Shown: piece after piece, positions 33,392 to 41,767 of the stretch | How the letters are laid out: each line of letters opens with the position of its first letter | Position numbering within the stretch: the stretch's first letter is position 1 | DNA from: Candidatus Brocadia pituitae | GTDB taxonomy: Bacteria; Planctomycetota; Brocadiia; Brocadiales; Brocadiaceae | DNA length: 64,000 nt | Assembly: GCA_017347445.1 (NCBI GenBank) | Contig: AP021856.1 | Location: forward strand, 3,418,613-3,482,612 | Direction of reading: 5' to 3' | Made by a program: the position numbers and the translations under genes | The notes under the pieces: model-generated | Databases searched by the model: none | What the model was told of the DNA's origin: nothing | The model's input: only the letters and a program-made list of their open reading frames with translations

Positions 33392-34447
33392 TCATGGCGT
33401 AACAACGATAGAAACATCCCTACCCTCATACACTTCACCAACGATACTCGCCGACATAACGCCTCTCTCCCTGAGTGTTGTACAGAGCATCTCAGCCTTG
33501 CCTTCCGGAATCGAGATAAGCAGGCCACCAGAGGTCTGAGCATCGAATAATACGTCAACCAACTCTTCCCGCACTTTGGAGTCTATCGCAATGGCATCTT
33601 TCAAATATTTCTTACTAAGTTTTGATACCCCCGGTATCAATCCCATCCTGACATAGCGTTCGCAACCTTCAAATATGGGTATGCGTCCGGCAAAGAAGGA
33701 TAGCGTTACCTTGCTGGCCTCCGCCATCTCATATGCATGACCCATGAGGCCAAACCCGGTGATATCCGTACAGGAGCTGACGCCCACCTCCAGCATCGTT
33801 TCTGAGGCTATTTTGTTTAACTGGCACATGCTCCTGGTAACAATCTGTTCATCTCCCTCAAAAACCTTGTTGTTTTTAATGGCTGAGATAATCAACCCTG
33901 TGCCAAGCGGTTTGGTTAATACGAGTACATCGCCTGGTCTGGCACCCGCATTCGTCACAATCTTGTCGGGGTGAATAATGCCGGTAACCGATAATCCATA
34001 TTTGATCTCATTATCCTGCAGGGTGTGACCACCAACAACGGTTGCGCCAGCCTCATTGACCTTGTCTGCGCCTCCTTTGAGTATCTCCACCAAAATGTCT
34101 TTATCCAGAGATTTTAAGGGGAAGCAGAGGATGTTCATTGCTGTGAGGGGTTTGCCTCCCATAGCATAGACATCACTCAGGGCATTAGCAGCGGCGATCT
34201 GACCATAATCATACGGACTGTTTACGACCGGTGTAAAAAAATCCAGGGTCTCCACCAGCGCCATTTCATCGTTAACCTTGTAAATACCGGCGTCGGCGAA
34301 GGTCTTGGGACCAACCAATACCCGTTCATTGGGATATTCGGGTAAATGCCTGACTACATACGCCATGTCTTCGACGGGGATCTTGCCTGCTCACCCACCG
34401 CAGGCGGCATAATCAATCAGTCGTTTTTTCCCCAACAACACAGGCAT
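33392..34447 (-). CDS. selD: Selenophosphate synthase (selenide, water dikinase) with in-frame UGA selenocysteine
   Basis: The open frame starts at 34366, but the conserved N-terminus lies upstream. From the ATG at 34447 (preceded by GAGGGGG) it reads MPVLLGKKRLIDYAACGG, then a UGA at 34391-34393, then AGKIPVEDMAYVVRHLPEYP and on without a break. The UGA falls exactly at the catalytic Cys/Sec position of SelD (codon 19) and is followed by the conserved Lys. SelD proteins with Sec at this place are well known. The rest includes VETLDFFTPVV, ALSDVYAMGGKPLTAMNILC and GFGLMGHAYEMA. The full product is about 351 residues. It makes selenophosphate from selenide and ATP for Sec and selenouridine. 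selA, selB and selC are not in the window. Confidence 0.93.
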
Positions 34448-34535
34448 CACCCCCTCTCTTAAAAATGACAAATAAATTAAAAGTTTGGATTTATGTAAAA
34501 ATTTAGCTTTTTGAAAACATATTGCAGTTTATGTT

Positions 34536-34630
34536 GGGTGGCACGGACAAACTCCTTTTGTCCGTGTGATAACAAGACCTAGACCAATTTACACGCAATC
34601 ACGAACAAGCAAAGCTTGTCCGTGCCACCC
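34536..34630. repeat. BIME-like pair of REP hairpins, copy 1 (GGGTGGCACGGACAA...)
   Basis: Two hairpins in opposite orientation bound this 95-base element: GGGTGGCACGGACAA at the left and TTGTCCGTGCCACCC at the right. Each end folds on itself (CACGGACAAA...TTTTGTCCGTG; AACAAGC...GCTTGT). A longer homologue lies at 49202-49366. Confidence 0.9.
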
Positions 34631-34736
34631 ATGATGCCCGAAAATATGTGCATTAATTTTCAAAAATCTAAAGTGGTACGAATTTATTTGTTATTTGTGT
34701 TTTGCCGTTTGATGTTTTCGGAACTTTATCTCTTTT

Positions 34737-35225
34737 TTACTGAAACCACGAAGTCGATTCCTCTTTTGGATTATACTTGGCGTGGCATTCATCACAGCTG
34801 TTTACTACCTTGAAAAAGGCAGACGTGGCCTTATCCTTATTCTTTTCCTGACAGGCGCCAATCAACTCCAAAGCGCTCATATGAAACTTCACATCCAGAT
34901 TAATAAACTCTACCGGCAGGTCTTTTTTGTTGGCTCCTGTGAAGGCTACAGGACTCGAATCTTTGAGCTTTTTTGTATCCTTTTTGATGGCCTCCCAGTC
35001 CTGCTGATGAATTGATGTCGACAAATGTTTCAATAACACCTTGATGTCTTTCATATGCACAATGAAGCCATCTTCATTCTTGATAAAACCCAGCTCCTCA
35101 TGTTGTTTCGTCTCTGCCTGCCCTTTTTCTGCAGAAGCCAGTTTTTTCTCTAAAACCGCCGTTTCGTCTTTACTACAACCAAAGACAGCCATCAGTATAA
35201 AACTTGTTATAATGAATTTCTTCAT
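34737..35225 (-). CDS. Cytochrome c'-type lipoprotein
   Basis: 162 residues. Lipoprotein signal: MKKFIITSFILMAVFGC, with the lipobox VFGC making Cys17 the acylated residue. A helical body is followed by one haem motif, CDECH, near residue 145 (VVNSCDECHAKYNPKEE). A C-terminal CXXCH on a four-helix bundle is the layout of cytochrome c'/c556, which bind NO or carry electrons in the periplasm. The start is supported by a signal peptide beginning at its first Met. Confidence 0.9.
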   Translation of the reverse strand: MKKFIITSFILMAVFGCSKDETAVLEKKLASAEKGQAETKQHEELGFIKNEDGFIVHMKDIKVLLKHLSTSIHQQDWEAIKKDTKKLKDSSPVAFTGANKKDLPVEFINLDVKFHMSALELIGACQEKNKDKATSAFFKVVNSCDECHAKYNPKEESTSWFQ

Positions 35226-35364
35226 GCGATACCACCCAAAGCCTTCTTAAAAAATTGAGAATGGTTAACAAAACGATAATTTTGAATACTAAATCCTTTT
35301 CTCCTAAAAATCAATAGAAAGAATATCTTTACGGGAAAGACCTCCTGCACTGTCATGCTGAGCC

Positions 35365-35396
35365 CTTCGTTTTTTGTCATGCCGGGCAAAACGAAG
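35365..35396. repeat. Small inverted repeat CTTCGTTTT...AAAACGAAG
   Basis: Nine-base perfect arms in the context TGTCATGCTGAGC ... GAATCTC. The flanking words resemble widely dispersed bacterial intergenic repeats, but no second copy is in the window. Confidence 0.45.
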
Positions 35397-35479
35397 AATC
35401 TCATTTGGCAAGATCGTTTACCTTCAGCGCTGGATGTCATTTTTCATTAACCTTTGTGAGCCAAAGGCCCCTGGATATT

Positions 35480-36667
35480 TCATCGCACTATTCCCAGTGA
35501 TTTCCCAATCTTTTCGAAGCGTTCTGTTGCCCACTCAAGGTCATCCCTGCTGTGTGCCGCTGAAAGCATTACCCGGATGCGCGCCTTGCCTGTAGGTACC
35601 GTAGGGTAAACAATGGCCTGAGCGAAGATGCCTTCCTCAAATAATCGCTGGCTAAAATCCTTTGCTATTTTAACATCTCCTATCATAATCGGGGTAATGG
35701 GCGTTTTGGAATAACCGGGATTAAACCCGATCTGTTTCATCTTCTCCTGGAAAAACGTAGTGTTTTCCCAGAGTTGTTTGACCAGCGAATCAGAGGCGGT
35801 TAGGGTATCTACTGCTGCAATACAGGCAGCAACGTCGGCAGCAGGAACGGCGCTGGAAAAGAGGAAGGGACGTCCCTTCTGCATCAGATAATCCGTTAAT
35901 CTTTTACTCCCTGCAATATAACCACCCACCACACCAAACGCCTTCGACAGGGTGCCCACCTCTATGTCTACTTTTCCATGCAAGTTAAAGTGATCAATAA
36001 TCCCTCTGCCGCCTCGGCCCAACACACCTTCTCCGTGCGCATCATCAACCATGGTGATGGCCTCAAATTTTTCGGCAATCTTTACGATTTCCGGTAATGG
36101 TGCAATGTCTCCCTCCATACTAAAAACACCGTCGGTGATAATAAGGAATCGTTTAACTTTCTTTTCACCGGATATTTTAGCCTGAAGATCCTTGGGGTTG
36201 CAGTGTTCATATCGGACAACCTTCGCCTTAGAAAGACGACAGCCATCAATGATACTTGCGTGATTGAGTTCATCAGAAAAGACAATGTCATCTTCTCCGG
36301 CAATTGCTGGAATAACGGCAAGATTCGCACAGAATCCGGATTGAAAGGATATCGTACTTTCTGCCCCCTTAAAGAGTGCAAGTTTCCGTTCAAGCTCTTT
36401 ATGGAGGGTCGTTGTGCCGGCAATAGTCCTTACCGCGGCAGGCCCTACACCATACGTCTCGATGGCCCTTTTCGCCGCAGATTTTAGCTGAGTATCATTG
36501 GCAAAGCCCAGGTAATTATTCGAACAAAGATTGAAGACCTTCTTCCCGTCCACCGTGATCCATGCACCCTGAGGCCCTTCGATTGTACGGATATTTACCA
36601 ACAATCCTGATTCTTTTAACTTGTCAAGTTCTTCGGTAATAAAATGAAGTGTGTCCACTATACCCAT
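35480..36667 (-). CDS. kbl: Alpha-oxoamine synthase, probably 2-amino-3-ketobutyrate CoA ligase
   Basis: 395 residues, full length for PLP-dependent alpha-oxoamine synthases. The PLP lysine is in [13 protein letters not shown]. Other landmarks are [39 protein letters not shown] and [19 protein letters not shown] makes or cleaves 2-amino-3-ketobutyrate (glycine plus acetyl-CoA). The relatives BioF and serine palmitoyltransferase share the fold; [10 protein letters not shown] and the length favour KBL, but no threonine dehydrogenase is adjacent. Moderately sure of the exact substrate. Confidence 0.88.
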   Translation of the reverse strand: MGIVDTLHFITEELDKLKESGLLVNIRTIEGPQGAWITVDGKKVFNLCSNNYLGFANDTQLKSAAKRAIETYGVGPAAVRTIAGTTTLHKELERKLALFKGAESTISFQSGFCANLAVIPAIAGEDDIVFSDELNHASIIDGCRLSKAKVVRYEHCNPKDLQAKISGEKKVKRFLIITDGVFSMEGDIAPLPEIVKIAEKFEAITMVDDAHGEGVLGRGGRGIIDHFNLHGKVDIEVGTLSKAFGVVGGYIAGSKRLTDYLMQKGRPFLFSSAVPAADVAACIAAVDTLTASDSLVKQLWENTTFFQEKMKQIGFNPGYSKTPITPIMIGDVKIAKDFSQRLFEEGIFAQAIVYPTVPTGKARIRVMLSAAHSRDDLEWATERFEKIGKSLGIVR

Positions 36668-36861
36668 GCCCCCATCTTAAATTTGATATTTCGCATTTTA
36701 ATCAAGTAGCTGCATCCCGTTAGGGTGTGTTTCTGGGTTATATAAAGGAGGTTATTACCAGTTCCACACGGGCGAAAACCATGTGGCTGCCATGTGTAGT
36801 TGACATAACTATTCAGCAAAAAATGGCGATTGTTTGCCTTACGCAACACTGGCATGTTATC

Positions 36862-37145
36862 TTTTATGCCCGAAGGGCAAGCGGTGTATAGCAGGGGGTA
36901 AAGCCACCCTGCATATGAAAAATATCATGGTGAGCCCTGAAAGGGCGAAAGGAATTCAGGGAACCGGTACATTCACATTTTTAGCGATACATTTTGTATT
37001 GAGCACAAAAAATATAACTCCCATATCCACTAAATATGATTCAGGAAAGGCCTTTTTCATAGAGCCCTTTCGCTCCTTCAGGGCTTGTTGTATTTGTTAT
37101 TCAAGAACGGGTGGCTTTACCCCCTGCTATGCCCTAACGGCCTTT
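36862..37145. repeat. Fold-back (MITE-like) element of about 280 bases
   Basis: Nested inverted repeats: TAGCAGGGGGTAAAGCCACCC (36888-36908) pairs with its complement at 37108-37128, and AGCCCTGAAAGGGCGAAAGG (36935-36954) pairs with CCTTTCGCTCCTTCAGGGCT near 37066-37085. GCCCGAAGGGC and GCCCTAACGGC lie at the outer ends. It fills most of the gap between kbl and cvpA. There is no transposase inside. Confidence 0.8.
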
Positions 37146-37697
37146 TCAGTCTTTAATTTCTGTGTTTGTTATTTGATTTTGTTTGCTATGTGCGGTAACG
37201 CCTGCGGCGTAATCCTTGATTTTTTTGGAAATATTTTCGGGAATGATGGCGATGATCTTTTGCATGCCTTTTTCAATGTGGGTCGCAACTTTTGATGCAT
37301 GAACCGTTTCACAGGTTGCCGCGCTGCAAAGCAAGAAGACGCCATAAATGATTGCCCCGGAAAAGACAAGGCCTTTGATAATCCCCAGCATGCCGCCCAA
37401 CAGCCTCATTCCCATTCCCATCTCCCCTTTTCCTATGATTCTTTTTATCAGGTCTGTAAGGAGGTAAGTGGCCATGAATGCAACTCCAAAAATAATAAGA
37501 TAACCCAGTAAACCTGCTGTGGAAGCGGTAAATATGCCCTTCAGAATATTACCCAGGAGATCATGAAAAAGCAGCGCAGTAAAGAAAGAAATGAAGAGAC
37601 AGCCAATCCTGAGAAATTGAAGCAGCGGCCCGCTCGCAAGTCCCATGACCGTCGCAAAAAACAAGACAACAAAAATAGCATAGTCAATCCAGTGCAT
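37146..37697 (-). CDS. cvpA: CvpA-family membrane protein
   Basis: 183 residues. Four hydrophobic segments lie within residues 1-125: MHWIDYAIFVVLFFATVMGL, CLFISFFTALLF, GLLGYLIIFGVAFMATYLLT and MLGIIKGLVFSGAIIYGVFL. The Gly-rich region (KGEMGMGMRLLGGMLGIIKG) is the family signature. CvpA proteins are linked to colicin V production and envelope stress tolerance; the mechanism is unknown. The 3' end abuts a fold-back repeat. It starts 2 bases after the AsmA-like gene, so the pair forms an operon. Confidence 0.88.
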   Translation of the reverse strand: MHWIDYAIFVVLFFATVMGLASGPLLQFLRIGCLFISFFTALLFHDLLGNILKGIFTASTAGLLGYLIIFGVAFMATYLLTDLIKRIIGKGEMGMGMRLLGGMLGIIKGLVFSGAIIYGVFLLCSAATCETVHASKVATHIEKGMQKIIAIIPENISKKIKDYAAGVTAHSKQNQITNTEIKD

Positions 37698-37699
37698 AG

Positions 37700-38806
37700 T
37701 TAATTATGCCTCTTTTCCTTTTTTGGATTACGCAAAAAGTCATTCACCAAACCCTTGAAGAGATGTTCCAGACTCTCTTTATTCAGTTTGACCGCAACCT
37801 TTGGGTTTTTGGTCGTGCCTCGTATCTCTATGGGCACAGCATTCTGTTCCAAAATAAGCCCTGCAATTTTTTCAATACCCTTTCCCATCCGTTCTTTGTG
37901 AAGTTGAACCAGGGCATCATACAAGATCGCACCTTCAAATTCGGCCGTACCCGATGCCGTGATATTCGCCAGAGGCCCCCGCATCTCCATCTTTTGTGTG
38001 TAAATCTTACCGTCCCTGACCTGAATTTCCGCATCCATAGAGTCAAACGAATACCGGTCTGGTTCGCCCAACATTTCCAGGAGAGAGGACAAGACTTTAT
38101 TGCCCCGGATGTACCCGTCTTTTACTTCAATCTTCACGTTGGCAGTAAGCTCTTGATTTATGATCTCCTTGCCCAGTCCATTGCCCTGCAGTGTGCCGTT
38201 CAGGCTTAGTACACCCCCGATATCTCCGTCCTTTACCACAAAGACGGGAATGAGGTCAACAACGGGGATATCCCGGGTAAGATGAACTCCCTTTGCCGCA
38301 AACGTGAGGTCAAATACCGGTCTCTCCTGATGAAGGTCGATTACCCCCTGTACCGTTGCAGGACCTTCGTTTGCCTTAAAACGGGCATGGATAGTAAGAA
38401 TACCATTTTTGAAAGAAAAGGTGTCGGTAACGAGGTCTTCCACCAGTAACCGGTTTTCATAGTTCACCTGCCGGATACGAATTTTCTTTACGGCAATCTC
38501 TTTCCGTAGCGCCGGGAGCACTTGTATCGTGCCCTGAATATCCTCAAAATGTACCGGGACATCTGAGTTTTGCTCCTCTCTTTGGATCGTAAGAGAGGAG
38601 ATATTTACCTTATTCGGCCAATAAAAAGAAACCGTCCCTATTTGTTGGACAGATTTGAAGTTGTCTTTTACTGCCCGGATAACCTCTTGCTGAATAACAT
38701 CTTCAGAAATAAATGCCGGAACAATAATAATGGCAGCCAGCGGAATACCGAAGGCCAAGCCACAGGCGATTACGAACCATTTTAACCATGCCCTTTGATT
38801 TTGCAT
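37700..38806 (-). CDS. AsmA-like membrane-anchored envelope protein
   Basis: 368 residues. One N-terminal membrane helix (about 10-33) precedes a long beta-rich periplasmic part. The C-terminal block reads EVKDGYIRGNKVLSSLLEML and then IQVRDGKIYTQKMEMRGPLA, the usual look of the AsmA C-terminal domain (outer-membrane biogenesis or lipid transport bridge family). It is shorter than E. coli AsmA. Co-transcribed with cvpA. Family assignment good, role inferred. Confidence 0.8.
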   Translation of the reverse strand: MQNQRAWLKWFVIACGLAFGIPLAAIIIVPAFISEDVIQQEVIRAVKDNFKSVQQIGTVSFYWPNKVNISSLTIQREEQNSDVPVHFEDIQGTIQVLPALRKEIAVKKIRIRQVNYENRLLVEDLVTDTFSFKNGILTIHARFKANEGPATVQGVIDLHQERPVFDLTFAAKGVHLTRDIPVVDLIPVFVVKDGDIGGVLSLNGTLQGNGLGKEIINQELTANVKIEVKDGYIRGNKVLSSLLEMLGEPDRYSFDSMDAEIQVRDGKIYTQKMEMRGPLANITASGTAEFEGAILYDALVQLHKERMGKGIEKIAGLILEQNAVPIEIRGTTKNPKVAVKLNKESLEHLFKGLVNDFLRNPKKEKRHN

Positions 38807-38938
38807 AGACTATTTGACGAAAACTGGCACAAATGACCTTTAGACACCAAAAATGCGCATCCTATCCAACATCCTGGTTGACATTATAACATCAAGCGGG
38901 GAATCTTGTCCTGCCGACAAGAAGGATTCCCTTATGTC

Positions 38939-38963
38939 ACCCGCTAGCGGGGGTTGGGGGTGG
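38939..38963. repeat. Dispersed palindromic repeat with CCCGCTAGCGGG core
   Basis: Related to 33261-33290. Just upstream, CGGGGAATCTTGTC...GACAAGAAGGATTCCC (38898-38931) is a further imperfect inverted repeat in the same gap between the AsmA-like and fumarase genes. Confidence 0.6.
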
Positions 38964-39034
38964 ACATTCATGTAACATACCCTTCAAAACTTTTCCGCCC
39001 TTGATAGGATAGATCGAGTGCGGGCGATCTCCTT

Positions 39035-39592
39035 TCATGCCCTTTTATACTGTGCAATTCCGTCCCTGTATAAATCATTTCCGTAGATATCGTTGGCAAC
39101 CACGACAGGAAAATCTGCCACTTCAAGCCGCATAATAGCCTCAGCGCCCAAATCCTGATACGCAATAACATCCGCCTTTTGTACACTCCTTGCCAGTAAG
39201 GCAGCAGCGCCTCCCGTTGCGGCGAAATAGACCGCCCTATACTGTTTCATTGCCTCAATAACGTCCTCAGAACGATTACCCTTACCTATGGTGGCCTTCA
39301 GTCCCATTGCCAGCAATTTTGGGGTATAGACATCCATCCGGTAGCTCGTGGTAGGACCGCACGACCCAATAGGTCTCCCGGGCCGTGCAGGACTCGGGCC
39401 TACGTAATAAATAATCTGATTTTGCACATCAAAGGGCAATTCCTTTCCCTGATCGGCAAGTTCTACAAGCCGTTTATGGGCAGCATCCCGCGCCGTATAG
39501 ATAATGCCGGTTATCAGAACCCTGTCACCTATCCTAAGGCTCGCAATTTTCTCGTCTGTTAGGGGAGTTTTGAGAGTAATTATATTTGGCAT
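39035..39592 (-). CDS. Fe-S fumarate hydratase, beta subunit
   Basis: 185 residues, the C-terminal half of class I (4Fe-4S) fumarase/tartrate dehydratase encoded as a separate subunit. Landmarks: LRIGDRVLITGIIYTARDAA, PGRPIGSCGPTTSYRMD, LLAMGLKATIGKGNRS, and FAATGGAAALLA. It catalyses fumarate-malate interconversion in the TCA cycle with the alpha subunit encoded just upstream (84-base gap). L-tartrate dehydratase is the alternative; fumarase is favoured by the two-oxoacid-oxidoreductase neighbour. Confidence 0.93.
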   Translation of the reverse strand: MPNIITLKTPLTDEKIASLRIGDRVLITGIIYTARDAAHKRLVELADQGKELPFDVQNQIIYYVGPSPARPGRPIGSCGPTTSYRMDVYTPKLLAMGLKATIGKGNRSEDVIEAMKQYRAVYFAATGGAAALLARSVQKADVIAYQDLGAEAIMRLEVADFPVVVANDIYGNDLYRDGIAQYKRA

Positions 39593-39675
39593 ATCATTGT
39601 TGACTACCTGGTTAAACAGCTTTGTGGTTATTTCTCATCGGTAAAAATTTATGTTTTACAGAGGATGACTTGTGT

Positions 39676-40533
39676 TTAAATACCCAATACCACTGTCCTG
39701 ACCCGGTGTGCATGGCAATCGATATTCACGGCCACCGGAAGACTGGCGATGTGGCAAGGAAACCATTCCACGTGAACTCCAATGGCGGTAATCCTACCGC
39801 CTAACCCCTGAGCCCCAATACCAAGGTCGTTTACCCTTTTCAGCATCTCCTTTTCCAAAGCGGCAGTGTCAGGGTCGTGGTTACTTGTTCCCAAAGGTCT
39901 CAGGAGAGACTTCTTGGCCAGAAGTGCCGCGTAATCAAAGGTGCCGCCGATCCCGACGCCCACTATTATGGGAGGACAGGGATTTGCCTTTGCTATCCTT
40001 ACCGTTTCTACGACAAAGTTCACCACCCCTTCCCTGCCATCAGCCGGCGTTAACATGGCAACTCGGCTCATGTTTTCACATCCCCCGCCCTTTGCCATAA
40101 ACATAATCCTTACATGATTTCCGGGAATAAGCTCCGTATGGATAATGGCAGGGGTGTTATCACCCGTGTTGATACGTTTGAGGGGGTTAGCAACCATCGA
40201 TTTTCTTAAAAAACCTTCTTTATACCCCTTGCGTACACCGTTGTGAATAGCATCATACAGCCGGCCTCCGGTGATCTCAACGTCCTCACCCAATTCAACA
40301 AAGACAACGGCAACCCCCGTATCCTGACAGATGGGCATCTGGCATGTGCGTGCAATCTTTGCGTTCTCTAATAAATCTGCAAATACCCCCTTTGCAACAG
40401 GGGACGCCTCTGTTTCACCTGAAACTCTCAATGCGTCAAGCATGTCACCAGATAAATGGAAATTGGCATCCATACACAGTTGAGATACCTTTTCCACGAT
40501 TTCTCCTGAACTAATCCTGGTACGTGTACCCAT
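39676..40533 (-). CDS. Fe-S fumarate hydratase, alpha subunit
   Basis: About 285 residues. The three cluster cysteines of class I fumarases are visible in MPICQDTGVAVVF, GGGCENMSRV and NPCPPIIVGVGIGG. The conserved ending GGRITAIGVHVEWFPCHIAS is present. The start is taken as the ATG at 40533 (MGTRTRISSGEIVEKV), which places the conserved region at the usual distance. An ATG at 40557 is also possible, and neither has a strong ribosome-binding site. It overlaps the 3' end of the acetyltransferase fusion by 23 bases, so the three genes form one operon. The enzyme is oxygen-sensitive, fitting an anaerobe. Confidence 0.94.
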   Translation of the reverse strand: MGTRTRISSGEIVEKVSQLCMDANFHLSGDMLDALRVSGETEASPVAKGVFADLLENAKIARTCQMPICQDTGVAVVFVELGEDVEITGGRLYDAIHNGVRKGYKEGFLRKSMVANPLKRINTGDNTPAIIHTELIPGNHVRIMFMAKGGGCENMSRVAMLTPADGREGVVNFVVETVRIAKANPCPPIIVGVGIGGTFDYAALLAKKSLLRPLGTSNHDPDTAALEKEMLKRVNDLGIGAQGLGGRITAIGVHVEWFPCHIASLPVAVNIDCHAHRVRTVVLGI

Positions 40534-41524
40534 AGCGGATCGCTTTAATATTTTCATTGAGAAACTGTGAGGGAAATTCAGAGGCGAAATTTACCTTCTC
40601 GATATTAATGCCGATCTTGCTTAAGAGCCTCCCCAGGGCAATCATGTTGACAAAGATCGGGCTGCTGAACTGTTCTACCGCAAGTTTCTCAAAGGGGATA
40701 CGGTCGCTTGCGGGGCATTTGATCTCACACTTTTTACACTCTGCATCGCATGCAGACGATTCAATGAGCATAAGCTTTGCCCGTACCGCGGGATCGAGTG
40801 TCTTCGAGAGCTGGAGGCCAATATCAGCCTCTTCAAAAAAAGGAACGTCAATAGGATCATTGGAATAAACAATTTCTGCCCGGATATTGCCCCCGCGCAC
40901 TGCCGCGTCGTAAACAAGATTGAGCGATATCTCTTTCCCTAATTTGGCAAGGATATTCGCCAGCGCATGCGCCATAAGTTTTATTCCCTGCCCTGCCTCA
41001 CCCGCCAGGACGATCTTTTTTAAGCGGTGTTCTTCAGGAACCGGGGAAATCTTGCGTACCATGAGGATAATATTTACCCCAAAAAACCTGCTGTCAACAA
41101 AGGCCGTTTCTTTGAATCCGTGTTTTTGGAAAAGATCATATGCTGACTTTTCTGCAGAATACGTAAACAGCTTGACTTCATAACAACCCTTATTGGTAAA
41201 CCTCCTTATCGCCTCTGTCAGGAGCTTGTCTCCGTATCCCTTTTTCCTGTATTCAGGCGCCACACCCATCCAGTGAATGCTGCCCACGCAGTCAGCAATC
41301 CAGGCAAACAAAAAAGAGACAACCTTTTCCCCCTCTTTGCCAGCAAGATAGATACAGTCTTTATCGTCCAGACGCTTCTTCACGCCTTCCACAGGATACA
41401 TCTCCTTGAAGTGCAGGCGTTCAACCTCAAGGCTCTTAGCGTGCAACTCATCTATAATGTTACGAAAGAGGGCTACCGTTGCATCTACGTCGGATTCTTT
41501 AAGGTTCTCGATAGTAAAAATCAT
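40511..41524 (-). CDS. GNAT acetyltransferase fused to 2-oxoacid:ferredoxin oxidoreductase gamma-type domain
   Basis: 337 residues from the ATG at 41524 (MIFTIENLKESD). Residues 1-155 are a GNAT fold, with the acetyl-CoA loop in MGVAPEYRKKGYGDKLLTEA. Residues about 165-337 match the gamma subunit of pyruvate/oxoglutarate:ferredoxin oxidoreductases: KKIVLAGEAGQGIKLMAHAL, AAVRGGNIRAEIVYS. Between them and the end sits ACDAECKKCEIKCPAS, a CX3CX2CX3CP pattern that could hold an Fe-S cluster. No alpha or beta oxidoreductase subunits are adjacent. It overlaps fumarase alpha. The fusion is unusual; the two domains are each clear, the combined role is not. Confidence 0.85.
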   Translation of the reverse strand: MIFTIENLKESDVDATVALFRNIIDELHAKSLEVERLHFKEMYPVEGVKKRLDDKDCIYLAGKEGEKVVSFLFAWIADCVGSIHWMGVAPEYRKKGYGDKLLTEAIRRFTNKGCYEVKLFTYSAEKSAYDLFQKHGFKETAFVDSRFFGVNIILMVRKISPVPEEHRLKKIVLAGEAGQGIKLMAHALANILAKLGKEISLNLVYDAAVRGGNIRAEIVYSNDPIDVPFFEEADIGLQLSKTLDPAVRAKLMLIESSACDAECKKCEIKCPASDRIPFEKLAVEQFSSPIFVNMIALGRLLSKIGINIEKVNFASEFPSQFLNENIKAIRYGYTYQD

Positions 41525-41767
41525 AAGAAAGTGTTGTGCTACTTGTTGAAAATCTTGGCAGGATGATTCAACAGGGATAAAACCGCATGAGGCAGTATAT
41601 AACATAAACAGCTAGCGTACCCATTTACCTGCTGTTCATTCCAATAGCTTTAACATATATCAATCATAGAAAAATTGCAAGGCAAATTTGCCAAGAATCC
41701 TTGACATTGAACAACGATTTTGGTATGAAAGAGAGCAAGGTACACCTTTTCTGAAGCCATACATGAC

